A stretch of DNA of 64,000 nucleotides from Anas platyrhynchos. Taxonomy: Eukaryota > Chordata > Aves > Anseriformes > Anatidae. Positions 14,070 through 25,439 of the stretch are shown in pieces; positions within the stretch are counted from its first letter, which is position 1; each line of letters opens with the position of its first letter. Below the pieces are notes generated by a model that saw nothing but the letters and a program-made list of their open reading frames with translations, was not told the origin of the DNA and did no database searches. The position numbers and the translations under genes are program-made. Location of the stretch: contig NC_092588.1 of the NCBI RefSeq assembly GCF_047663525.1, forward strand, positions 91,385,501 through 91,449,500, written 5' to 3'.

Positions 14070-14345
14070 TCATAGAATCATAGAATCATAGAATATCCTG
14101 AGTTGGAAGGGACCCTTAAGGATCATCAAGTCCAACTCTTGACACCGCACAGGTCTACCCAAAAGTTCAGACCATGTGACTAAGTGCACAGTCCAATCTC
14201 TTCTTAAATTCAGACAGGCTCGGTGCAGTGACCACTTCCCTGGGGAGCCTGTTCCAGTGTGCAACCACCCTCTCTGTGAAGAACCCCCTCCCGATGTCAA
14301 GCCTAAATTTCCCCTGCCTCAGCTTAACCCCATTCCCGCGGGTCT
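14070..14345 (-). mobile_element. CR1 LINE fragment, 5'-truncated, 3' end intact
   Basis: On the plus strand the element starts with TCATAGAAT octamer repeats followed by ATCCTGAGTTGGAAGGGACC, the reverse complement of the CR1 3' end with its (ATTCTATG)n tail. The body continues through motifs typical of the CR1 3' region (CAAGTCCAACTCTT, CCTGGGGAGCCTGTTCCAGTG, CCATTCCCGCGGGT) and breaks off near 14345. About 276 bp, non-coding, minus orientation. It is the only clear interspersed element in the window and the best clue to a bird host. Confidence 0.93.
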
Positions 14346-14405
14346 GGAAAATCTTTTTATTTTTTTATTTTATTTTTTTATTTTATCTTTTTTTTTTTTT
14401 TTTAC
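14346..14405. repeat. T-rich low-complexity tract abutting the CR1 break point
   Basis: TTTTTATTTTATTTT-like sequence and a pure T run directly follow the truncated 5' end of the CR1 copy. It may have been the insertion target or have expanded afterwards. Confidence 0.8.
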
Positions 14406-17214
14406 TTTATTATCTGTGAACACTTATTTATCTTTCTTTTCTCTTCATCTCTCTCACATGTTCATGGTCATTCCGTTTTTTACATTATATATGTTTCATA
14501 CACAATGCATGTTGTAAAGGTTTCCTAGCTTCCAGTAATATTAACACGAGTTACTCATGTAAGTCTCCCATTCGTTGTTGGGACAATAAACCTCAGAGAA
14601 TGTGAAAGCACCAACATCTCTTGCTAGGGAGATGGAAGCAGCACCAGTACTTAAAACCTTTCCACACTAGAATACCCAGTGAGTGCCTGTAGCTTACAAC
14701 CATTGGCTGCGATTATGTTATATATCACATGCTAAGTAGAAGTGGGACTGATCAGAGCTTGGATAGAGGACCTCCAAGGAAAGCTTAAATAAAGCAGAAC
14801 ACGGCATTAGTGGCTCACTATGCAGTGCATATCCCTGATGCTTAATATTGAACCCGGACTCCAGCTGTGACTCACTGGAGGAGGTGCTGGTTTATAAGAG
14901 AAATATAAAGTCTGACCTCCAAGACTTTTTGAAGAGAAATAGTAATACATTGCCTCCATTTTTGTGCTGAGTTTGGCCTCAGTTTCCTTTGCATGTATAA
15001 GCTGCAGAATCAGTGCAAAGTCCATTGGTAGCTGCATAGCAGTGACAAATTAGGAGTGAACTTAGGGGCGCTGTTGTTTCCACCTGCAAATGACTGACAG
15101 GTAAAACAAAAATTAGGAAACAGGAGGATTTGGGTGCACCAATGTTGGGAAGGAGAGAAGTCTTCCTGATTACACAAGTTACAGACATGCTCCTGTTATT
15201 ATAAGGCAAGAGGATAGCCTTTTTCCAATCCCAAATGATTTATTTCAGCAGCAGGCAGAAAGCGAGCCCTTGTTGTACCATCTGCCAAGTACCTTGGGGA
15301 TCCGATGGCGTGGAAGTATCATTAAAAATGTACGAAGTTGCTGTTTACATTAATAAAAACACACATTCAAAAATGAGGTTGAGAAAAGAACAACATTGTA
15401 AATGCCTTTAAAACAAAAGCCATTTCCTCTTGCAGTGAAATCTAAGGTTTATTTTCATCTGTTTGGATGTGACTACACTGAATCCAGCTTCTGCTGCCTC
15501 ACCATGCCACTCTCTAATGAAATTTGCACTCACCAAACTAAAGTATAAATTGTACGTGGGACTGTCCCTGCCCTTTCACCTGGCCAGAATTCAAAGTAAA
15601 GCTCTCGTATAACTGTATTTCAGCCCCAGACCATTACTTCAAGTGTTCTTATAATGAGGGTTCAGTAAAATCGAAGCATATAATAAGAGGATACTATTCT
15701 TTTTTTAAAGACTGACCTGCAGTTCTGGTTTACAAACTAAATGACTGTAGTCAGGCATATTAGTGCTTTAACCTTTTTATTACATTACATACATGAAAAC
15801 AATTAAGGCTGGGATTCTTTCCAATGTATTATCATTTTCTGTTCCCTCTGGCCTTTTTCCATCCTTTTCAAAGAATGTACGTAACATCAACTGAACATTC
15901 TCTCATGCTTTATTTTTTTTTGTTTCTTTTCTTCTTAACAACCGTCATGCTTTCAAGATCAGCCAACTACAGAGTATCATGCAACAGCAGCAGCTGAAAA
16001 GAGCAGCAGCAAAAACAACAACAACAACAACAAAAAGTTTGGGGTTTAAAACTCCTCATAAAATTAAATCTGAGATTTAAATTCTCCCTCATATTTTATT
16101 GTCTTTTCTTTTCTTTTTCCTGTGGTAAATGGTAATTAGAGTCAATAATCTTTTGCTGAGAGAGCACCTTGTCCTCACAGTGTTTATATCATCATCATCA
16201 AAGATCTGCCTTAAGGCCCTGGCGTGTTAATAATTTAAGGTGTGCACAGCCTAGTTATAGCAGGAAGCCTAGTTATTGAGTTTGTAAACCAGCTGATGAT
16301 TTATGGGAACACCTTGCATGAGTCATGCTCATTAAATAAAATACTTCAATTTAATAAGGAACATGGGGTAAACAGTTCTTCCCGTTACAGAGTGACTGTG
16401 CAATTGGAAATTGCTGAGTTTTGTCACCAGCTTTGCCACTGCTATTTTGTCTTAATTGTAAAGTCAGGGTTAGCTTGTGTGCATGCATGTGCGCGCATGT
16501 GTGTGCACGCTTCCCCTTTAAGTAAATAGAAAGTCTTTCACCAATGCTCTTTTTTTTTTGTCCCACCCTCTCTATCTTTCCCTCTCTCCATACAGCCATT
16601 TCATAAGTTACCCTCTGATAATGAAAATGTTAAATCTCTCTTTAAAAGGCTACTAATTAAGAAAACAGAAATGTTCACGGAAATAAAATTACAAGGGGGA
16701 AAAATCAATATATGGTTGTTAAATGTAGCTTGCATTTGAGAGCCATAACCATATTTTACTTTTAAACACTGGAGTTAACTCTGACTCGTTAGAAATTCCT
16801 TGGGATATTGAGGCAGTAAAAGCCTACATGTTGGCCTCTCCTATTTTACCAGAGGCAAGCACGCATTACCGTTGCTTTAGAAATCTGCCATAGTTCAAAG
16901 AGATTTCGGCGGGATAAGTTACAGCATCAGCATCTACACCTGGATGGTGAACATCCGAACAACAACATCCTCTGCATCATCTATTTCTTACTTTCTGCAT
17001 TTTTCAGCCTTTTGGGAACAGCTCCTTAGGGGCACCAGAAGCCCCCTGTTCCCACTGAAGCTGATGGCACTTGAGCACCAGGTGTGGAAGGAGCCAGTGC
17101 AGTCATGACCTCATCAGGCTGGAGGCTGCTCCTTGGCAAAACAACCTCAACAGGGGGAGGTGGAACTCATGAAGCTGTAATATTTCTGTGAAATAATGTA
17201 AGGAACAAATTAAG

Positions 17215-17218
<4 letters not shown>
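14406..17218. other. Intergenic, unique DNA
   Basis: No gene seen. It includes a short (AAC)n near 16011-16034 and the motif-dense block listed at 16090-16400. Confidence 0.55.
16090..16400. promoter_or_regulatory. Candidate distal enhancer A
   Basis: Repeat-free block with GGTAATTAGAGTC, a TCF/LEF-type ATCAAAG (16197-16203), TTAATAATTTAAGG and a T-box-like AAGGTGTG (16237-16244). Motif density is suggestive; conservation is untested. Confidence 0.25.

Positions 17219-17254
<36 letters not shown>
17219..17254. repeat. (TA)18 microsatellite
   Basis: Perfect TA dinucleotide run of 36 nt, self-complementary and able to form a cruciform. Confidence 0.97.
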
Positions 17255-17261
<7 letters not shown>

Positions 17262-20200
17262 CATGTACTTTTCTTGATGTCTTTCATTAGTATCATCCAA
17301 AACCAGAGGTTACTTAACTTGGTTTAGTTAAGCTGATAAACAATAAGAAATTAACTGTCAAGAAAACAGGCAAGTTCTCCCAGGAACCGACTGTTAGCAA
17401 GCATCACATTACCCCTAAAAAATTTATTTTTGTGTTCTTTATGGTTTCTTTTAGATCTACTTTTCTGTATTCTTTTCACACGGGTGACACATCTGTAAGT
17501 TTAATTCTTCTGATTAATAACTGAACATCCTAAAATGCAGTCAGGCTTTCAGACTTCATTAACAAATTTGTTAAAGAATATCAGGCCAGGTTCACTTGTG
17601 GTGTAATTTCTGGATTCAACATCACTACACAAGCAAGTAATCAGACTGCCAACTTATAAACAATGGCTTGAGTCCTCCATTTTTTCCAGGGAAAATACTG
17701 CATGACGTAACAGAGTATACATGCCACTCAAGCCATCTCTTTGAAATATTTAAAGACTTTCCATTGCTCTAATACTTGCATTTTGCAATCTTTTGTTTGT
17801 TTTCATGATACTTATGCCAGCATAGGGAAGTACCATGAGCTCATTTTGCAGAGTGAGAACAAGTCACGGAGAGTTGCTGGTGAGACCCACAAACAACATT
17901 AGGCACCACAATGGTGAAGAGTTTCAGGACTTTCCACAGATGCAAGACAAGTTCAAAGCACTTCAGGCCCTTCCAGCCCAGCTACATGCACGGTCAGACC
18001 AGCTGGCAGAAAGACTCTGTGGCCACCACACTGCGAGATACAGCCCCAACACCCTGCAGTGTCCACCCAACACCTTCAAGAGCAGGCAGAGGTTGAGGGA
18101 GAGAAGAGCAGGTGAAGGCTCACTCCACGTTTGTCTCATTTCCTATACTCTACCCCTAAACAACCACTAATGATCATCCTTGACAACAGCACACTGAGCT
18201 ACAGGGATTTGAATTGTTCCCCCAGTGTACACATTGGAGGGGCATACATAAGTTGACTTTGTGGTGAATATGGGCCATAACAACCAAAATCTAAGGTTTT
18301 CCTGTGCAGCAAGCTCACTTAGGATTGCTCAGCTCTCTCTGCAGATATTGCTGGTCACACAGCTGCAGCAGCCTGAAGTGAGTTGTGCAGCCCTTCAGTA
18401 ACCAGTGGTTGCTGTTAGCCCTGTGCTCCTGCAGTGGGCTACCAGGAACTGAGGTGTCTGACTTGCAGCAGCTACACCAAATACATCCTTGAGTGCTTTA
18501 AGGCTTCTGATGTCTCCAAGTCAGGTGGCAGCTCAGTGAGGTGTTAGAGAACATAAATTTCACAAGTAGTGTAAGTTAGGCATGTCCTCCTTGCCAAAAA
18601 TGTCAAAGTCACTGACTCAGAGGCACATGAGGAGCCTGGGGCAGAGCAGAGAGAAAAATCAGCCTCTTCAAGGCCCAGAATAAGTGCCCTAATTCATAAA
18701 CATGTCTTCTAAATGGGAGAAATATTAACAATCTCTCAACCATGACACTCCTTTCTCCTGGAGGCTATAGCAAAGGTGATGTGGGAAGAACAGACACAGG
18801 GCTGGGGGAGGAGCATCCTTTTTCCAATTCAGTCATTGTACATGACTGTGTTGGACTTTTTTCTTTTTTTTTTCTCTTCAGTGTTTTGCAGTGTGGGTTT
18901 TGGATGCTTCTTCATAGATACACAGAAGGCAGGAAAGAATATATTATTTTCCTTCTTACCTTCATGCTGTTCTTGGTGGAGGCAAGAATTACACCAGCTG
19001 TACCTCAGCTGGAGTGACCACCTCTCTCTGGGAGGGACTCTGTTCCTCTCAGAGCCTCTGTTCAATTGCCCTTTGTGTTGTGAAGGCATTCTCAAATCAT
19101 GTTCTTGATGCCACCTGTGAGTATTATAGGAACAATCACCAAATTTAGAAAGGCAGTTTTCTGGAGTTATATCTATTAACACACTGGTCTGAAGGCATAA
19201 CATAACCAAGGCCATGCAGCATCTCTAACTTCCAGCACATTGCTCCTCAGTGCTCTTCATTTAATTGTCCCTAATGCTGAGGCTCAACACCACACCTTGA
19301 CCATTATGGAACAGCATTTTCAACACTGTTGGGTATCAAGCAAGTCCCATTATTTTCCATTGCAAACATCAGGGCTCCACTTCCCTCTCTGACTGGAGTC
19401 AATGGCAAGAATTCTGGATGACTTGATTACCAATGTCAGCCAGAGAAAGAGGTAAAGACAATAGAGGAAAACATGGCCAATCTGCACTAAATAGGAGTAC
19501 TTCCTCTACTGGATGCAAGCAATTGTCTTTAGCCAATCCAATTTGCTATGGGAAAAACATGCCATTGCTTCTTTCCTTCCTTTATTGGTAGATATGGTAT
19601 GTGGGCAGGTGGCTTCCTTTGGAGATGGGCAAACTGTTAATTGTGGTTATTTGCACTAGAGTAATATCTAGAGAATAGGTCTCAATTTTTCTAGTCTACA
19701 TAGCAAACAATCTGTACAGGCAACAAAAAAAGATTCTCAGCAATGTTTCTTGTCTTGAAGGTTTCAGATAAGCTGACACAATTTCAGATGATCTTCTGAC
19801 TTGAGGTCAGAAATAGTCACGCTGTGTAGAAAGAGGAATGAACGTGAGTATGGAACTCTAAACATAAGAGAAGGAAAAGCTAAATTCAGCCGTAAACTTA
19901 CAGAGCACATACTGAGAAGAAAAGTAGCTTGGCAAAATACAAGTAAATTGAAGATTATTTAGTGGAAAGATACCAAATGAAGACAGTCTCCCATACCTTC
20001 ACAGGCAAGTTAACATACCTAAGCAAATTCATCCTCTAATTGGCTTCAGTTAAGTGCTCTATTCAGAGTGTCTTTGGGATAATTCAGAGTGCCACTAGCA
20101 TGTCTGACAAGAAAAAAGCTTCTGGGAATTAAGCAAAAGAGTCAGAGAAACATTCCTAATGAAAAATCTTGAGAGTAACAGAAGAACCTGGTACAACCTC

Positions 20201-22179
20201 ACCTGGTTTTGGAGGCTGTTTTCACCAAGTCATAGCCTGAAACACAATAGACTCTAATTGAAAATTGGAAAGGGAAAAAAAATATATGACAAATCTCTTG
20301 AGTCTATGAATATAGGCAGAAATAAACCATGGTAAAAATGAGTAAGTCCATAAAACACTGGAAATCATATTAAGGACACCATTTATCAAATTGTACCCAA
20401 ACTGCACAAATCTGACCAGAAAACTTCAAAATGAGCTCATGCTCAATTTAAAGGGAGCAAAGAATTTCAAAAGGCTGATGTGAAGTAAATGTTAGCCCTA
20501 CATTTCCTCATGTCCTATTTGAACCAAAGTCAACTGGCATCTGTGCTGGGGCAAACCCAGAACTTGACCCAACCTGACAGGATTTTGAAAGCATGGCTCC
20601 AGATGAACAGCCAATAGACAAGGTTTAGGTACTTCCAGATAAAAATCTTCCCTTGGCTAACAGGAGATGAAGGCACTATCATGTCATTCTAAGCAGTCAG
20701 AAATCTTAGTCACAGCCTTCAGCGTTCAGCTGAGGCATAAAAGCAGAGCAGGAGACGTTCCTTTGTAGATAGCAGTGCACTCACCAGAGATAAGATAACC
20801 AAGTGATGCCATAATAAATGGAGGAGGCAACATACTACAGAATCACTTAAACAACATTAAATTCCTGAAAATTTTTGGTATGTGACTGATGAATACCTAT
20901 TTGAGGGAAAACAGAAATGTCACTGAGTGACCTGCCTCTTATTTGCTGTCTTCTTCTAGTTCAGTTCTGGGCATTTTGATAAGGTGTTGCACAGCACAGC
21001 ACACAGCAGCAGGTTAACAAATTATAAATCCTAGTTTGCATCACATGCATTTCCAGTTAAGTCATAAACAGCTAGCATAGGCTGTAAGTGGTTCCTCTGA
21101 CCAATTCCCTTTAATATATCAGTGAGGAGTAATGTGCCAAGTCTACACTGTGCAATGTCAAACAGGCTGGCAGATGGTAGATGATGAACTAGATAACAAA
21201 AAGTCTTGGTAGATGAAAAAGGTTGATATTTGTCATCATTGGAATATCACAAGACACCTCACAACACTTTATTAAGTTCACCAGTTTGGGGCAAGTAAGC
21301 AGAAGACAAAACACAACTCTGCCAACTCCTTGAGCAAATACAATTAATCTTAAAGATAGTTACAGGAGGTCATGCCAGGACAAGAGCAACATCCAAAATT
21401 GCCTAATAGCTACTATCTAAATGGGAGATTTCAGTAAGTATTTGGGAACATGACATACCTAGTACTGTTGTGGCTGTGCCAAAGTCAAATGTGAGAAGCC
21501 TGGCCAACAGGAAGGCCTGTAGGAAGACCAGGAGCTACCGGCTGTACCTTGATGACACCCAAAAGAAGTTGCCATGGCTCCTGTGCCAGCAGAAGTGACA
21601 AAAGCCCACCTTGCAACAACAACAAAGTGAAAGCAACACTGATGTCCAGTGCTGCTGAACAGATGCTGGAGATGAGGAGCAGAGCATGGAATGAGAAAGT
21701 CAGAGATGCCCAGCAAGTGGTCAGCAACCCAAGCCCTGTGATGCCAAACAGCCTCTCAGCATTGAGGGGCTTCTGGTCTTCTCCCCACCCCTGCCACCAT
21801 ATGAACATATATTTGGGGGCAGCAGGTAGAGGATTCTGTTGTTTCATTCTGTTTGCATTCTGTTTTTCTTTCTGTCTCTCTTTTCAGAGGTGTGGTTTAA
21901 CAGCAGTGACTGGAGTGAACAGACACTGACCCCTGCCTTGTGGTCAGGACATAATCCTCCTCTCCCTTGCTCAGTGAAGGAGCTCAGGGCACAAAATCAT
22001 TAGAGCTCCTCCCTGTCAAAGATGCAAAGAGAGGCAACCTCCAAATCCTGGTGAAAGGCATCACCTTAGGTGACAGACGTTGTACTGCAATCATTCAAGG
22101 CCTGGAAACAAAATTATGTCCTAGGTAAAAGGAACAGCAACAACAATCAGCTATCATTAATGGCAGAAAAAGTACCCAG
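17255..22179. other. Intergenic, unique DNA
   Basis: No coding, RNA or mobile feature recognised. Frames of up to about 130 codons lack any domain or compositional sign of a protein. Confidence 0.55.
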
Positions 22180-22206
22180 AAAAAAAAAAAAAAAAAAAAA
22201 AAAAAA
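22180..22206. repeat. Poly(A) tract, 27 nt
   Basis: Pure A run. The upstream sequence has no intron-less coding frame that would suggest a processed pseudogene. Confidence 0.9.
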
Positions 22207-23995
22207 GGTTTAAATCAGTATTACTTTAAAAGACTACCTTATAACATGATACATAATATAATGGAAAGCAAAATGTGTTTTTGTTTTGATGGGGTTTTGT
22301 TTGTTTGTTTGTTTATTGGAGTAGGACCCTGAGAAGGAAACATCACTGCAGCCATTTGGATCTGACCCACCACTAAGCTTTAGCACCCCTGGTACAGTCC
22401 AGGAATGGTGCTGTTAGTGTCAACCATATCATGGGTATAAGACACAGGCTGAAGTGAGATTTGCTTGGCTACACCCCAAAATGCACCAAGTGCAGTGCAA
22501 ATCACTTTGATGACCTACCTAGAGATTTCTGACGGATTGACTTGCTCAGGGAATAAAAAGCAGATGGGGACACAGTTAGCCCAACATCCTGGAGGAGGGG
22601 CAGCCAGAGAGCATCTCTGGGGTTAAAGGGAGGTTTTGGGGTGTCCAGGCAAGGGACCACACCAGGAACCTGACATAATATGGCAAAGCAAAGTGCATGG
22701 GGTTGTCCATGCTGCAATCTGGACACAATTTGCAAAGAGAAATAAAAACACACTTTTGTGTGTTTTACAGAGGTCTTCCAAACCCAGCAAATGCACAGCA
22801 CATGGCTGGGAGGTTGGAGCCCTTGCTGCCATGCCTTAGCATTTTAGAGATGCTCCAGATCACCAGATAAAAAACTAGCATGCAGCAGTTGTGCTGAGGT
22901 CAGGCTCCTAGTTGCAATGCAGATACACTCTGGCTTGGAATGGGGAATTATTGACATGGGAACAATAATGAGAAAATCAATTGCTAAGTCAGATATCACG
23001 ACTGTAATGGAAATTTTGTGCATGGAGGATCTGCAAGATAAAGACCCACGTTTGCTTTTAGGCGAGTTGGTAGAGATGCAGGATAATGGGGTTGATATTG
23101 TCCTTGTTCCCCTACATTTCCAGATGGAATTCAAAATGAATATGGCCTGATGGCTTCAGTCAAAATTTAGACTGATTCTGTAAATTTTCAAAGATGTGCC
23201 ATTTAACACCTTGTGAGACTAGAACATTATACTAGTGGTATGTACCAATACAGAGTTTCATTAAATTTAATGTTAGGGATAATGTATCAGCAAAAAAATA
23301 CAGTCTCCAGTAGTGTCACTCTGCACATCTCTACATTTATGTGGGACACTTGACAGCAAATGCCCCCAGTTGCTTTCCTATTATTTGCAGTAGTTTGCAG
23401 TTGTACTCAAAGCCTTTAATCAGCGCTCTGTTAATTCAGGCAGGGTCCAAAGTGTAAAAAACCCCACCCCTTCCCCAAAATGCCGCATAGGACCTGAGAA
23501 CAGTTAATGCCATCAGGAGCCATTTACCCTGTTTTGCATGATGTTATCTGCATCTTCTGTCAACAGTATCTACTGAAAGATCATTAGTAGTCCTGAAGAA
23601 ACGTTTATTATTGTCTTATCTCTCAAACCTGCCCAATCATATGTTTGCTCTTTGAGTCAGAGGCAGTAAAAGTGCAACAAACTGTGGAAGAGGCATGCCT
23701 TCATGTTACGGTGTTGCATTTTTGGTTGGCGAATTGCTGTGATAATCAAAGACCGAGTGTACCTCTCCAACCCCATTTCTTCAGTTGGAGGAGGCAAGAA
23801 GTAATTTCGGCTCCAGGTGCCCTCTTCAGCAGAGCACCCGTGGGTGCCCACGTACTTTTGGCAGGGCCGTGAAGCAAAAAGCCCACGCACTGCCTTACCC
23901 CGATTACGTTTGCAAGCATGAAATGTTGGTGTTAAACTCTTCCCCGTGAAAACAAAACCTAAAGGGCAAAAATCGAAGCTGCAAAGGTGGGGGGG
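22207..23995. other. Intergenic, unique DNA
   Basis: No gene recognised. A (TTTG)n run lies near 22300. CpG content begins to rise at about 23750. Confidence 0.55.
22295..22314. repeat. (TTTG)n short microsatellite
   Basis: About five TTTG units ahead of TTTATTGGAG. Confidence 0.85.
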
Positions 23996-24015
23996 AAAAA
24001 AAAAAAAAAAAAAAA
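23996..24015. repeat. Poly(A) tract after a G run
   Basis: A G run passes directly into 20 A, at the left edge of a CpG-rich island. Confidence 0.9.
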
Positions 24016-24388
24016 TAGTTGTGTGCATGTGTAACCCCTGATCATTTTAGCAAATAAACGCGGCAGGAGGCTCCAGCCCATCCTTGCAATTGTCCCAGCA
24101 CCGACAGCGGTGCCCCTGCGTGCACGGCTCCGCACCGGTATAGAGATGAGCACGGGAAACCGCTCCCTGCTTTGGGGCTGCGAGGGCAAGCACGGACAGA
24201 CGGACGGACAGACGGAGGGAGAGGGGGAGGGGCAGATGATGCCCCTGGATGAACCGCGTGGGTTTTTCCCGCACGACACGAAGAAGCCGTGTGTGTTCCT
24301 ACGAAGTGCGCCGCTCCCCCGAAACCGGGGGCAAAAGCGAGCAATGACGCGATCTCATCCCCGATATATATATAAATATACATGCATT

Positions 24389-24389
24389 A

Positions 24390-24420
<31 letters not shown>
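24389..24420. repeat. (TA)n plus poly(T)
   Basis: A TA dinucleotide run flows into 15 T inside the CpG-rich island. Confidence 0.9.
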
Positions 24421-24502
24421 AATTAGGCGGCGGCCAAATGAAGAGTGATGTAGAACGCGGTGAATGCAATTATCCATTGTGCGTTAGAGAGCTGCCTACA
24501 GA

Positions 24503-24562
24503 TATTATTATTATTATTGTCATTATTATTATTATTGTTGTTGTTGTTGTTGTTTGTTGTTA
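24503..24562. repeat. (ATT)n/(TTG)n compound microsatellite
   Basis: ATT units change to TTG units over about 60 nt, giving a poly-Leu frame that is not a gene. Confidence 0.92.
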
Positions 24563-25396
24563 TTTCCCCCTCCCCCGCTCTACAAACTGGGAAGAAGCTG
24601 GGTAATTCAAATAACCCTCAGCTCCCTGTGCGCGGAGCCTGTCAGCCCCTGTGCAAAGGCTGTTGACAAACACAAAGGAGCAACGATGACTGCGCACCAC
24701 TTACAGCACCGCTGGACTTATTCAGTCGTCATACCATAATAATTTGAGATGCTCGTTGAAAAGAAGCATACGTTGTGGGCAGACAGCAAAAGCACAACCC
24801 GGCGTTTAGACAATACAACCAAAATTAGGTTGTAAAGTTTCAAATCTAATCGCGGGGACGGAGCGAACAAAGAGTCAGAGAGCAGGAATTGCGTGATTTA
24901 AGCCGACACCAGCTTCATCGGATCCTTTTCCCTGCGAGCTCACACAAACACGGCGCGTCCATCACATCTAGCCGCCTTCATTACTATTTATATCGCCGCA
25001 CGCTGCCTGAGCGCAGTCAATTCATAATTGTCCAGTTTTTCTAATTAATCACAAAAGATTTTTTTTTTCCTTTCGCCTGCGGCTAGTTCGGGGCTGACTC
25101 ACAACGGCGAGCCAAAGCTCATACATCAAATTCAGTCCCCGGCCGCCCCAGCCGGCTGCCGGCAGAGGATGCTCCGCTCCCCTCAGGGCGTGGGGTCCCC
25201 AGCCCACGCGTGGGGGACCCTCGGGCTGCAAGGGGGCCGCCCGTGGGAGCAGCAGCTCGCCGGCCGGGGCACAGCGGGACGCCCCCTAATTGCCCTGCGG
25301 CCGGCAGTTTGGGCACGGACGAGCTATTTTGTAGACAAAGAGGTGGGGAGATTTGACTGCGGATGGCAAGGCAGAATGCTCTTTCTCCGCACATTT

Positions 25397-25439
25397 AAAA
25401 AAAAAAAAAAAAAAGTAATGCTTTAAAAAAAAAAAAAAA
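25397..25439. repeat. Two adjacent poly(A) tracts
   Basis: Runs of about 18 and 15 A, separated by GTAATGCTTT, at the right edge of the CpG-rich island. Confidence 0.9.

Larger units (their letters stand above)
24050..25395. promoter_or_regulatory. Gene-less CpG-rich island with AT-rich core (candidate enhancer B)
   Basis: CpG-dense edges (about 24055-24365 and 25060-25330) flank a core with CAATTATCCATTGT (24467-24480, homeodomain plus SOX type), AATTTGAGATG and CTAATTAATCA (25041-25051). No protein was recognised on either strand. Such orphan islands often mark developmental enhancers or long non-coding RNA promoters; which applies here is unknown. Confidence 0.4.

Noticed and set aside
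14176..14517. 113-codon frame at the CR1 copy
   Set aside because: Lies antisense across the non-coding 3' part of a truncated CR1 and runs into a T-rich tract.
22180..22206. Poly(A) tract as the tail of a processed pseudogene
   Set aside because: No coding remnant or mRNA-like body was seen upstream, and no target-site duplication was evident.
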